A program made the translations under genes and the position numbers. Below are positions 9,869 through 18,881 of a stretch of 64,000 nucleotides of DNA, piece by piece. Source of the stretch: Phenylobacterium sp. Its GTDB lineage: Bacteria; Pseudomonadota; Alphaproteobacteria; Caulobacterales; Caulobacteraceae. Numbering within the stretch: position 1 is the stretch's first letter; every line of letters begins with the position of its first letter. The stretch is from contig NZ_JAUSLG010000038.1 in NCBI RefSeq assembly GCF_030646615.1, positions 62,001-126,000 on the forward strand, read 5' to 3'. A model generated the notes under the pieces. That model made no database searches. It saw nothing but the letters and a program-made list of their open reading frames with translations, and was not told the origin of the DNA.

Positions 9869-9896
9869 GCATCCGAACCTCCGCCTTGCGCGTATC
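9869..9896 (+). promoter_or_regulatory. Candidate ECF-sigma promoter (GCATCCG-N15-CGTATC) for CFA-like gene
   Basis: GCATCCG 9869-9875, 15-nt spacer, CGTATC 9891-9896, about 65 nt before ATG 9962. Confidence 0.6.
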
Positions 9897-9961
9897 CATG
9901 GGTGATCTGGCCCCGGCTCTGTTGATCCCCCGGCCGCCACGCCCCAGCGAGGACCGCCCCC

Positions 9962-10990
9962 ATGAGTTTCATCAGTTCGACCGTCCAGGCCTTCGAGGGC
10001 GCGCCCATCCCCGATGTCATGCGGCGCGTGGCGATCGAACTGCTGGTGGCCAACGCCCGTCGGCGCCTGGGCGCTGCAGGGCGAGACGCTGAAACCGCCT
10101 TCGCCCTGGAGATGGCCCAGAGGCCCATCGCCGAGCACGCCGCCGCGGCCAATGACCAGCACTACGAACTGCCGGCCGCCTTCTTCGAGAAGGTGCTGGG
10201 GCCGCAGCTGAAATACTCCTCCTGCCTCTATGGCCCCGGCGTCGAGGATCTGGCGGCGGCCGAGGAAAATGCCCTGTCCGAAACCGCCGATCATGCGGGT
10301 CTGGCGGACGGCCAGGAGATCCTGGAGCTGGGCTGCGGCTGGGGCTCCCTCACCCTGTGGATGGCGCGGGCCCTTCCGAACGCCAGGATCACAGCGGTGT
10401 CCAATTCGGCCAGCCAGGGGGACTTCATCCGCAGCCGGGCCGGCGCCCTTGGGCTGACCAATGTCACGGTGGTGACCGCAGACATGAACGTCTTCGAGGC
10501 GGCCGGCCGCTTCGACCGCGTAGTCTCGGTGGAGATGTTCGAGCACATGGCCAACTGGCGCGCCCTGCTCACGCGGGTGCGCGGCTGGCTGAAGCCCGAG
10601 GGGCGGGCCTTCATCCACGTCTTCACCCATCGCACCACGCCCTATCGGTTCGATGTGGAGGACGAGGCCGACTGGATCGCCCAGCACTTCTTCTCCGGCG
10701 GGGTGATGCCCAGCCACGGCCTGATGGCCCAGTTTCCCGACCTGTTCGAGGTCGAGGCCGACTGGCGCTGGTCGGGCCGCAACTATGAGCGCACCGCCCT
10801 CCATTGGCTGGAGAATTTCGACCGCCATGACGCCGCCCTGCGCGAGGTGCTGGCCGAGGTCTATGGGGACGCGAGCCCCCTTTGGCGCCGCCGCTGGCGG
10901 CTGTTCTTCCTGGCCACGGCCGGCCTGTTCGGTCACCGGGACGGGCAGGAGTGGGGCGTCAGCCACTATCGTCTGAAACCGTCGGCCTGA
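9962..10990 (+). CDS. Cyclopropane-fatty-acyl-phospholipid synthase-like SAM methyltransferase
   Basis: NDQHYELPAAFFEKVLGPQLKYSSCLY and ILELGCGWGSLTLWMA motifs. Confidence 0.9.
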   Translation: MSFISSTVQAFEGAPIPDVMRRVAIELLVANARRRLGAAGRDAETAFALEMAQRPIAEHAAAANDQHYELPAAFFEKVLGPQLKYSSCLYGPGVEDLAAAEENALSETADHAGLADGQEILELGCGWGSLTLWMARALPNARITAVSNSASQGDFIRSRAGALGLTNVTVVTADMNVFEAAGRFDRVVSVEMFEHMANWRALLTRVRGWLKPEGRAFIHVFTHRTTPYRFDVEDEADWIAQHFFSGGVMPSHGLMAQFPDLFEVEADWRWSGRNYERTALHWLENFDRHDAALREVLAEVYGDASPLWRRRWRLFFLATAGLFGHRDGQEWGVSHYRLKPSA

Positions 10991-11001
10991 AGGACTCGAC
11001 C

Positions 11002-11412
11002 ATGCTGAAATATGTCATCGGCTATCTGGGCGCGGGCCTGGCCTTCGCCCTCATCGACGCGGTCTGGCTGACCACGGCGGGGCCCAAGCTCTATCGGCCG
11101 ACCCTGAACGCGGTGCTGGCCGACCAGTTTTCCCTGCCCCCGGCCATCGCCTTCTATCTGATCTATATCGCCGGCATCATGATCCTGGCGGTCAGTCCGG
11201 CGGTGCGCGAGGGCGTCTGGACCCAGGCGCTGACTACCGGCGCCATCCTCGGCTTCCTCTGCTACGCCACCTATGACCTGACCAACCAGGCGACGCTGAA
11301 GGTCTGGGCGACCCACATCACCTTGGCCGACATCGCCTGGGGCACGGTGCTGACCGGCGCCTCGGCCACCGCCGGCTACTTCGTCACCCGTTGGGCCGAG
11401 CGCACCTTCTAG
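11002..11412 (+). CDS. DUF2177 family membrane protein
   Basis: ALIDAVWLTTAGPKLYRPTLNAVLAD...CYATYDLTNQATLKVW; multiple TM segments. Confidence 0.87.
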   Translation: MLKYVIGYLGAGLAFALIDAVWLTTAGPKLYRPTLNAVLADQFSLPPAIAFYLIYIAGIMILAVSPAVREGVWTQALTTGAILGFLCYATYDLTNQATLKVWATHITLADIAWGTVLTGASATAGYFVTRWAERTF

Positions 11413-11632
11413 GCCGCCGATCCCCTCCCATCGCCAGCCCCATCCGACCTCTGTTCGGATTTGGCGGGCGTTGTCGTTGCGGAATTCCGCTGTCATTGTG
11501 AGCGCCGATGACGGTTCGGCGGGCGGGCAGGCATATTGCGTCTGCGCCCCTCCGATGAACGGCCGTCCGCAACGATAATCAGATGCGACCTGCGTCCCGA
11601 AGCCTCGGACAGCAGGCGCCGGGAGGAATTTG

Positions 11633-13216
11633 ATGGAAGATTTGAAAGAGCGCCTTGGCCTGGAAGATCGCCTGGATCAGGCCGCAGTCAACGGCATGAC
11701 CATGGCCGTCTGGGCCGATGTCCAGCCCGACAAGGCCGCGGTCATCGACGCCTATGGCAAGTCGCGGACCTTCGCCGAGGTCAACGCCAACGCCAACCGG
11801 CTGGCCCGCCTCTTCCGTCAGCATGGGGTTCAGCCCGGCGACAGCCTGGCCCTGGTCTGCTCGAACCGGGCGGAATTCATCGAGGTCCTGGCCGCCACCA
11901 TGCGCGCCGGCGTGCGCATCACCCCGGTCAACTGGCACCTGAACGCCGACGAAATCGCCTACATCATCAATGACTGCGAGGCCAAGGTGCTGGTCGGCGA
12001 CGTCCGCGTCGCCGTGATCGGCGAGGCCGCCACCCACTGCCCGCACCTGACGCTGAAGCTGTCGGTGGGCGGTGAGATCGACGGCTTTGTGGATTATGAC
12101 ACCGCGCTCTCGCCCCTGGACGGCTCCGACATCTCTGACCCCGTCCTGGGCAACCAGATGATGTACACCTCGGGCACCACCGGGCGGCCCAAGGGCGTGT
12201 TCCGCCCCGTCGCCGCGGTCACGCCGGCCAGCATCCTGGCCGGCCGCGGCTATGACGACACCTCGATCCAGCTCTGCGCCGGCCCCGCCTACCACGCCGC
12301 GCCGCTGGCCTTCGATGTCCGGGCCGCCATGGGCACCGGCTCGACCCTGATCTTCATGGACAAGTGGGACTCAGAGCAGATCCTGCGCACCATCAGCGAA
12401 GAGAAGGTCACCCATCTGCACATGGTGCCGATCATGTTCCAGCGCCTGCTGGACCTGCCGGCCGAGGTGAAGGCCAAATATTCCGTCGATCACGTCCGCT
12501 ATATCGTCCACGGCGCAGCGCCCTGCCCGCCCGAGGTCAAGCAGGCGATGATCGAATGGTTCGGCCCGGTGCTCAGCGAGTACTATGCGGGCTCCGAAGG
12601 GGGCGCGGGCTTCGCCATCAGTTCCGAGGAATGGCTGAAGAAGCCCGGCAGCGTCGGCAAGCGTCCGGCCATGCTGCAGGTCCGCATCATCGACGAACAG
12701 GGCAATGACTGCCCCAACGGCGTGCCCGGCACCATCTACCACCAGCTGCCCCCCGGCGGCGGCTTCCAGTACTACAAGGACGAAGCCAAGACCCAGGCCT
12801 CCCGGGTCGGTGAGTTCTTCACCATGGGCGACGTCGGCTATTTCGATGAGGACGACTATCTGTTCCTCACCGGCCGCAGCGCCGAGACCATCATCTCCGG
12901 CGGCGTGAACATCTATCCGCAGGAAATCGACAACGAGCTGATCAAGCATCCGGCCGTGGCCGACTCCTCCACCGTGGGCATCCCCCACGCCGAATGGGGC
13001 GAGCAGGTGAAGGCGGTGATCATGCTCAATGAGGGCTATGAGCCCAGCGACGAACTGGCCCACGAAATCCTCGACTTCGCCCGCAAGGCCCTGCCCGGCT
13101 TCAAGGTCCCCCGCAGCCTGGACTTCGTCACCGAGCTGCCGCGCAGCGAGGCCGGCAAGATCCAGCGCAACAAGGTCCGCGCCCCCTATTGGGAAGGCCG
13201 CGCCCGGCAGATCTGA
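11633..13216 (+). CDS. AMP-binding acyl-CoA synthetase
   Basis: MYTSGTTGRPKGV P-loop, YYAGSEGG, FLTGRSAETIISGGVNIYPQEIDN, C-terminal GKIQRNKVR. Confidence 0.92.
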   Translation: MEDLKERLGLEDRLDQAAVNGMTMAVWADVQPDKAAVIDAYGKSRTFAEVNANANRLARLFRQHGVQPGDSLALVCSNRAEFIEVLAATMRAGVRITPVNWHLNADEIAYIINDCEAKVLVGDVRVAVIGEAATHCPHLTLKLSVGGEIDGFVDYDTALSPLDGSDISDPVLGNQMMYTSGTTGRPKGVFRPVAAVTPASILAGRGYDDTSIQLCAGPAYHAAPLAFDVRAAMGTGSTLIFMDKWDSEQILRTISEEKVTHLHMVPIMFQRLLDLPAEVKAKYSVDHVRYIVHGAAPCPPEVKQAMIEWFGPVLSEYYAGSEGGAGFAISSEEWLKKPGSVGKRPAMLQVRIIDEQGNDCPNGVPGTIYHQLPPGGGFQYYKDEAKTQASRVGEFFTMGDVGYFDEDDYLFLTGRSAETIISGGVNIYPQEIDNELIKHPAVADSSTVGIPHAEWGEQVKAVIMLNEGYEPSDELAHEILDFARKALPGFKVPRSLDFVTELPRSEAGKIQRNKVRAPYWEGRARQI

Positions 13217-13222
13217 TCGCAG

Positions 13223-13252
13223 CGCCGCGCCGGGACCCGTTCCGGCGCGGCG
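13223..13252 (+). terminator. Strong GC hairpin after acyl-CoA synthetase
   Basis: CGCCGCGCCGG-gacccgtt-CCGGCGCGGCG 11-bp perfect stem, no U-tract. Confidence 0.5.
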
Positions 13253-13336
13253 AAATCTTGCGAAAACATCCGTGTTTGGCGTGACCTCCGGGACCGTGGC
13301 ATGTACCGCCGCCCTCTAGATCCGCGAGTTTCCGCC

Positions 13337-14503
13337 ATGCCGATTCCGTTCATCGACCTGCAGGCCCAGCGCCAGCGCCTCGGCGAGCCCCTGGAGGCGG
13401 CCATCCTCGAGGTGGTGCGCTCCGGCGCCTATGTCATGGGTCCGCAGGTGGCCGCCTTCGAGGCCGCGCTCGCCGAATTTGGCCAGGCGCCGCACGTGCT
13501 GTCCTGCGGCTCGGGGACGGAAGCCCTGATGCTGCCGCTGATGGCCTGGGGGATCGGACCCGGCGACGCGGTCTTCTGCCCGTCCTTCACCTTTGCGGCC
13601 ACCGCCGAGGTCGTGCCCCTGGTGGGCGCCTCGCCGGTCTTCGTCGACATCCTGCCCGACACCTACAATATGGACGCCGTCCACCTGGACGCCGCCATCG
13701 CCGCGGTGAAGGCCGAAGGCAGGCTGACGCCCAGGGCGGTGATCGCCGTGGACCTGTTTGGCCAGCCCGCCGACTATCCCGCGATCAGCGCGGTCTGCCG
13801 CAGGCACGGGCTGAAGCTGATCGCCGATTCCGCCCAAGGCTTCGGCTGCACCCTGGACGGCCATCACCCCCTGCACTGGGCCGATGTGGCCACCACCAGC
13901 TTCTTCCCGGCCAAGCCGCTGGGCTGTTATGGCGACGGCGGGGCGGTGCTGAGCAAAGAAGCGCGCCTGCACGACCTGCTGGTCTCCCTGCGGGTGCACG
14001 GCCAGGCGGTGAAGTCCGACCTCGAGGGCCGCACCTTCGACCACGATCCCAAGTACCTGAACATGCGGATCGGCATGAACGCCCGGATGGACACGATCCA
14101 GGCCGCGGTCCTCTTGCAGAAGCTGTCGATCTTCGCCGACGAGATCGCCGCCCGGAACCGGGTGGCCGATCGCTACGCCCAGGGGCTGGGCGACGTGGTC
14201 CGGACGCCTGACGTGATCGCCGGCGGCGTCTCGGTCTGGGCCCAGTACACCATCGAAACCGACGACCGCGACGGCCTGGCCGGACACCTGAGGGCCGCCG
14301 AAATCCCCACCGCGGTCTATTATCCGATCCCGATCCACAAACAGGGGGTCTATTCGGGCTATCCTGTGGGGCCGGGGGGCCTGCCGGCGACCATGGCCGC
14401 GGCCGAGCGGGTCATCAGCCTGCCCATGCACCCCTATCTGGAGGCCGACGTGCAGGATCAGATCATCGCCGCCATCCGCGCCTTCGCCGGTCGCAACGCA
14501 TGA
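13337..14503 (+). CDS. DegT/DnrJ/EryC1/StrS family aminotransferase (WbpE-like)
   Basis: IPFIDLQAQRQRL...VLSCGSGTEALMLPLMAWGIGPGDAVFCPSFTFAATAEVV...TTSFFPAKPLGCYGDGGAV. Confidence 0.92.
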   Translation: MPIPFIDLQAQRQRLGEPLEAAILEVVRSGAYVMGPQVAAFEAALAEFGQAPHVLSCGSGTEALMLPLMAWGIGPGDAVFCPSFTFAATAEVVPLVGASPVFVDILPDTYNMDAVHLDAAIAAVKAEGRLTPRAVIAVDLFGQPADYPAISAVCRRHGLKLIADSAQGFGCTLDGHHPLHWADVATTSFFPAKPLGCYGDGGAVLSKEARLHDLLVSLRVHGQAVKSDLEGRTFDHDPKYLNMRIGMNARMDTIQAAVLLQKLSIFADEIAARNRVADRYAQGLGDVVRTPDVIAGGVSVWAQYTIETDDRDGLAGHLRAAEIPTAVYYPIPIHKQGVYSGYPVGPGGLPATMAAAERVISLPMHPYLEADVQDQIIAAIRAFAGRNA

Positions 14504-15873
14504 GCGGACCTGCCCTGGACGGGGATCGTCCGACGCCGGATCAGATGGCCGCGGCGTTCGAGGCCCGCGCGGAATCCCGCGACCTGGTCATCGGCGTCAT
14601 CGGCCTGGGCTATGTGGGCCTGCCGCTCGCCGAAGGCTTCATCGGCAAGGGTTTCCGCGTCCTGGCCTATGACCCGGACGCCGCCAAGATCGCCGCCCTG
14701 AGCAGCGGCCACTCCTACATCAAGCACATCTCCGACGCCCGGGTCGCGGCCATGGGGGCCACCGGCCGGCTGGAGGCCACCACAGACGAGGCGCGCCTGG
14801 CCGCCGCCGACGCCCTGCTGATGTGCGTGCCGACGCCGCTGAACGTGCATCGGGAGCCGGACCTCTCCTATGTGGCCGACTGCGCCAAGACCATTTCGCG
14901 GCATCTGCGCCGGGGTCAGCTGGTGGTTCTGGAATCCACCACCTATCCCGGCACCAGCGAGGAGTTGATCCGGCCCATCCTGGAGGCGGCCACCGGCCTG
15001 AAATCGGGCGTCGACTTCGCCATCGCCTACAGCCCCGAGCGCGAGGACCCCGGCAATCTCGACTTCGGGGCCACCACCATCCCCAAGGTGGTTGGGGCCG
15101 ACACCCAGGCCGAGCGGCGGATGGCTATCGCGGTCTATTCGCCGCTCACCCAGGTGGTGCCGGTCAGCGACCTGAAGACGGCCGAGGCGGTGAAGCTGAC
15201 CGAGAACATCTTCCGGCTGGTCAATATCGCCCTGGTCAACGAGCTCAAGGTGGTCTTCGAGAGCATGGACATCGACATCTGGGAGGTGATCGATGCGGCC
15301 AAGACCAAGCCCTTCGGCTACATGCCCTTCTATCCGGGGCCGGGCCTGGGCGGGCACTGCATCGCCATCGACCCCTTCTACCTGACCTGGAAGGCCCGCG
15401 CCCACGGCGAGGCCACCCGTTTCATCGAGCTGGCCGGCGACGTGGTCGCCGCCCTCCCCCGGCGGGTGGTGGAGGCGGTGGCCGAGTCCCTGTCCAGCCG
15501 CGAAGGCAAGGCGGTCAAGGGCGCCCGCATCCTGGTGGTCGGCCTGGCCTACAAGAAGAATGTCGACGACATGCGCGAGAGCCCCTCGCTGCACGTGATC
15601 CGCCTGCTGCGCGAGCGCGGCGCCCTGGTCGACTATTATGACCCGCACATCCCGATTGTTCATGACCATGGCGAGCATCCGGAAGTGGCCGGCATGAGCT
15701 CCATCGCCTGGGACCTCGCCGCCATCGGCGCCTATGACTGCGCGGTCATCTGCACCGACCACGACGCGGTGGACTACGCCGCCCTGACGACGGCGGTCCC
15801 CCTGGTGGTGGACACCCGCAACGCCGTCGGCCGCCTGGCCCCCGACTTCGTGGATCAGATCCGCAAGGCCTGA
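14500..15873 (+). CDS. Nucleotide sugar dehydrogenase (UDP-N-acetylglucosamine 6-dehydrogenase, WbpA-like)
   Basis: VIGVIGLGYVGLPLAEGFIGKGFRVLAYD; GPGLGGHCIAIDPFYLTWKA catalytic region; ATGA-coupled to aminotransferase. Confidence 0.92.
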   Translation: MSGPALDGDRPTPDQMAAAFEARAESRDLVIGVIGLGYVGLPLAEGFIGKGFRVLAYDPDAAKIAALSSGHSYIKHISDARVAAMGATGRLEATTDEARLAAADALLMCVPTPLNVHREPDLSYVADCAKTISRHLRRGQLVVLESTTYPGTSEELIRPILEAATGLKSGVDFAIAYSPEREDPGNLDFGATTIPKVVGADTQAERRMAIAVYSPLTQVVPVSDLKTAEAVKLTENIFRLVNIALVNELKVVFESMDIDIWEVIDAAKTKPFGYMPFYPGPGLGGHCIAIDPFYLTWKARAHGEATRFIELAGDVVAALPRRVVEAVAESLSSREGKAVKGARILVVGLAYKKNVDDMRESPSLHVIRLLRERGALVDYYDPHIPIVHDHGEHPEVAGMSSIAWDLAAIGAYDCAVICTDHDAVDYAALTTAVPLVVDTRNAVGRLAPDFVDQIRKA

Positions 15874-15897
15874 GGACAAAGCCGCCCACGCTCGTCA

Positions 15898-15972
15898 CCC
15901 TCGGGCGCGACCCGAGGGCCTATGAACACAGAGCCAGTCCCGTATTCATGGATGGTCGGGTCAAGCCCGACC
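15898..15972. repeat. Composite intergenic palindromic (REP-like) element
   Basis: Hairpin CCCTCGGG-cgcga-CCCGAGGG (15898-15918), imperfect ATGAACAC...GTATTCAT pair, hairpin GGTCGGG-tcaag-CCCGACC (15954-15972). Confidence 0.65.
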
Positions 15973-15987
15973 AAGACGGTGAAGCCC

Positions 15988-16800
15988 CTACTTGAACCAG
16001 CAGAGCTGCTCGGTGGTGGCCAGCAGGACGCCGTCCCGGGACCAGAGCGCCCCGTGCTGGTCGAAGAAGCCGCTTTCGAACCGGCGGCCCTTGGCTTCGC
16101 CCAGGATGAAGTCGCCGCCCACCGCTTCCAGCTCCGCCGGCGTGGCGTGGAAATAGACGCTCATGCTCACCGTCGAGGCCGGCCGCCGCTCGGCGCTGCG
16201 GTAGAAGATCCGCGGGGCGAAGACGTCGGCCAGACCCGCCAGCAGCACATAGTCCAGCGGTCTCGCCTGGTGGTCGCGCATCCAGTTGCGGGTCAGGCTG
16301 TCGGGGTTTTCCTGCAGCGGCGCCGAGCCCTGGACCGGCCGCTGCTCGAACATGGCGGTGAAGAAGCCCGGACGGGTTGGGACGCTCTCGATATCTTCGG
16401 GACGCTTTACGCCCTCGGGAAAGCTCGCCTCGTGGGTCGAAAAGGTCTCCCGCCGCTGGCCGAGGGTCACCATGGCCATGGCCACCGGGGCGCCGTTCTG
16501 GATGAGCTCAGAGGTCCAGAACTCCACAGACTTGCCCTGGCGGGCCGGCCGCGTGGAGAGCTGCAGCGGACTGTCGTCCAGGCCGCCCATCAGATTGACG
16601 GTCAGGCCCACCGGCGTGCCGCCATGGTCGCTCTCGGCCAGGACGGCCTTCAGCAGCAGGGCGGCGGTCCAGCCGCCCCAGGGGCCGATCATGTTCCAGT
16701 AGCGCTTGTCGATCCGGGAGTCCCACAGGCGGGGACCGGCCGGGCTCAACGGCAGGGCTTCGTCGAAGTCGTGCAGGCGCACGGGCGCGGCGGCGTCCAT
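15988..16800 (-). CDS. Acyl-CoA thioesterase-like (double hotdog) protein
   Basis: IDKRYWNMIGPWGGWTAALLLKAVLAE ... MSVYFHATPAELEAVGGDFILGEAKGRRFESGFFDQHGALWSRDGVLLATTEQL. Confidence 0.82.
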   Translation of the reverse strand: MDAAAPVRLHDFDEALPLSPAGPRLWDSRIDKRYWNMIGPWGGWTAALLLKAVLAESDHGGTPVGLTVNLMGGLDDSPLQLSTRPARQGKSVEFWTSELIQNGAPVAMAMVTLGQRRETFSTHEASFPEGVKRPEDIESVPTRPGFFTAMFEQRPVQGSAPLQENPDSLTRNWMRDHQARPLDYVLLAGLADVFAPRIFYRSAERRPASTVSMSVYFHATPAELEAVGGDFILGEAKGRRFESGFFDQHGALWSRDGVLLATTEQLCWFK

Positions 16801-16894
16801 GGGAAATCCCTCAAAAAATGGCAGGCGCGGCGGGGAGGCCGCGATCAATAAGCCTGCTTCTAGAAAGGGCGCCCTAGGGGAAGGCAAAACGAAT

Positions 16895-16921
16895 GAGAGC
16901 GCAGCCAAGGACTGCGCTCTC
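16895..16921 (-). terminator. Terminator hairpin for minus-strand secreted-protein gene(s)
   Basis: GAGAGCGCAG-ccaagga-CTGCGCTCTC 10-bp stem followed on the minus strand by ATTCGTTTTG. Confidence 0.6.
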
Positions 16922-16985
16922 TCCGTCAGGATGAGGCCGGAACTCCCCCAAGCCCGGCTACGTCACAGCAAGGGATGCGACGCTC

Positions 16986-17507
16986 CTAACAGCCTTTTTC
17001 CCGGTAGAGGCCCAGCAGGTGGTTCATGCGCTGCTGCTGGGGCGAAACGGTCGGGGCGGCGACCTCGCCGCCGGCCGCCACCGCCTGACCGACGGCCTCG
17101 GAGCTGGAATCGGCCACCGCGCTCAAGGCCTGGGCGGCGAAGGGGCTGAAGGCCCCGCCCACCATGCCGCGGGCCAGCCCATAGCGAGCCGCGCCGCCCA
17201 GGACGCCGCTGGCCAGGCCGCCGGCCATGCCCCGGCCCTGCTTGGCGCGCTGGGCCTGCTTGGCGGCTTCCGCCTGCTCGGCCATCAGCTGGGCGTTCAG
17301 CGCGTTGGCTTCGGCGCCGACCCGCTCGCAGCTCATGGCCCGGTCGCCGGGACGCAGCACCTGATAGACGCCGGGGTCGATCATCGGCGCGGCGGGCGGC
17401 AGGCTCTCGGCCGGCGCCGGCGGCAGGGCGGTGACGTCAGGGGTCTGGGCGACCGCGGCGCCGGCGGCCAGCGCCAGGGCGGCCGTGGCGCAGATCAAGC
17501 GCTTCAT
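16986..17507 (-). CDS. Hypothetical secreted protein
   Basis: Signal peptide MKRLICATAALALAAGAAVAQ; Gly/Ala-rich central segment; alternative start at 17522. Confidence 0.7.
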   Translation of the reverse strand: MKRLICATAALALAAGAAVAQTPDVTALPPAPAESLPPAAPMIDPGVYQVLRPGDRAMSCERVGAEANALNAQLMAEQAEAAKQAQRAKQGRGMAGGLASGVLGGAARYGLARGMVGGAFSPFAAQALSAVADSSSEAVGQAVAAGGEVAAPTVSPQQQRMNHLLGLYREKGC

Positions 17508-17545
17508 GGTTTTGGTCTCCATAGGACGGAAGATGGCGGGGAGGA

Positions 17546-18727
17546 TCATTGGCCGCGCGCCTTGCGGATCTCGGCCACCAGGGCGGTATTGAAACCCTGG
17601 ATGGCGGCGCGGCTGAGGGCGGCGTAGCGCTTGGGCGAAACCTCGGCGTCGTAGACGAGGCTCTGGCGGTAGATCGAGCCGAAGCCGACGCTGACCAGGG
17701 CGTTGTGGGTGGCGACGGAGTCCGATCGGTCGGCGGTCTGGGCCAGGATGCCGAAGGGCTGCGGGGTGAAGGCGCCCTTGGTGGTGAACCAGCCGGGCAT
17801 GGCGCCGCCGCTGTCGTTCCCCCAGACGAAGTCCACCCGCGACGTGGGATTGATCCCGAACCGCAGTTCGGCATCCACCGAGGCCGAGCCGCTGTAGGTG
17901 CGCCGGCCCGTGCTCTCCATGTCGATATAGTCGAGCAGCAGCCGCGGCGAGATGATGATGGCGTCCAGATCGCGGCTGGCCCGGCCGAACCGCATGAGGG
18001 CGCCGGAGGCCGCCACCGCCCCCATGCCCGTCTCAAAGGCGTGGCCCTTGATGGGCGGCAGCCCCGTCGGGCCATAGACGACCCAGGCCTTGGTGGCCCG
18101 ACCGTCGATGATCCCCTGCCCGCCGAAACGGGCGCTGTAGCGGGCCAGGCCCTGCATCTGCTCGGACGCCAGCTGGGCGACCGGGTCGACCACCTGGAAG
18201 CCGGCGGCCTCAAGCTGGCGCACCAGGTCGGCATAGGCCTCGTCGGCCAGGTCGCGGGCCATCTCATCGGTGAGGCCCACCAGACGGGTGGCGATCTGGG
18301 TCCGCCGCTGGCTGGGGTCGAGGCCGGCTCCGCCACCGAAGGCGCTGGCGCTGGCGCCCTGGACGAAGGCCAGGGTGTAGCCCGGGATGGCGATCTTCGA
18401 CCGGTTGGCGAGGAACCGGGTGGAATGGCCCTGCAGCGCCACCGGCAGGGGCGGCGCATGGGTCGGCATCATGTCCAGCTGCGCGAGGCTCACCCGACCG
18501 CCGGCCTCGGCGCCCACATAGAAGCGCCCCACCGCGCCGCTGACCGAGGTCGAGCCGGTGCGCCCCGACGAGGCGTCCTGGGCCGGCGGCGCGCCTGCCG
18601 GCGGGGTGTAGAGGGCGCCGAAGGGATCGGACTGGCTCGCAGCCGGACCGCTGAAGGCCAGGGTCAACAGGCTGGCGCAACCCAGGACGCTAAGGCCCTG
18701 GCGGCGACGGCGGATGGTGAGGCGCAT
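17546..18727 (-). CDS. Hypothetical exported protein
   Basis: Signal-peptide-like N-terminus MRLTIRRRRQGLSVLGCASLLTLAFSGPAASQ, long conserved-looking ORF; family not recognised. Confidence 0.72.
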   Translation of the reverse strand: MRLTIRRRRQGLSVLGCASLLTLAFSGPAASQSDPFGALYTPPAGAPPAQDASSGRTGSTSVSGAVGRFYVGAEAGGRVSLAQLDMMPTHAPPLPVALQGHSTRFLANRSKIAIPGYTLAFVQGASASAFGGGAGLDPSQRRTQIATRLVGLTDEMARDLADEAYADLVRQLEAAGFQVVDPVAQLASEQMQGLARYSARFGGQGIIDGRATKAWVVYGPTGLPPIKGHAFETGMGAVAASGALMRFGRASRDLDAIIISPRLLLDYIDMESTGRRTYSGSASVDAELRFGINPTSRVDFVWGNDSGGAMPGWFTTKGAFTPQPFGILAQTADRSDSVATHNALVSVGFGSIYRQSLVYDAEVSPKRYAALSRAAIQGFNTALVAEIRKARGQ

Positions 18728-18881
18728 GGGGGAATGGCCTTGGCGAAAACAGACGGAGGCGTGTCGTCCCCTTCCTGCGGCCTGCGACGGGACCGCCGCA
18801 TGATCCAAACGGACTAGGCTGGCCGACTTCGGCGCGCCGGGCGCCTTGCGATCATCGCCCCGGCATGGGAAGGCTTGGCGT

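Noticed and set aside
9903-9928. TGATCT/TGATCC in the CFA-like leader as an RpoE -35 element
   Set aside because: No suitable -10 at the proper spacing; the GCATCCG-N15-CGTATC pair is a better candidate.
8948-10966. 672-aa minus-strand ORF spanning the FAD oxidoreductase/CFA-like intergenic region
   Set aside because: Crosses a real divergent intergenic region and overlaps two well-supported genes in the wrong frames.
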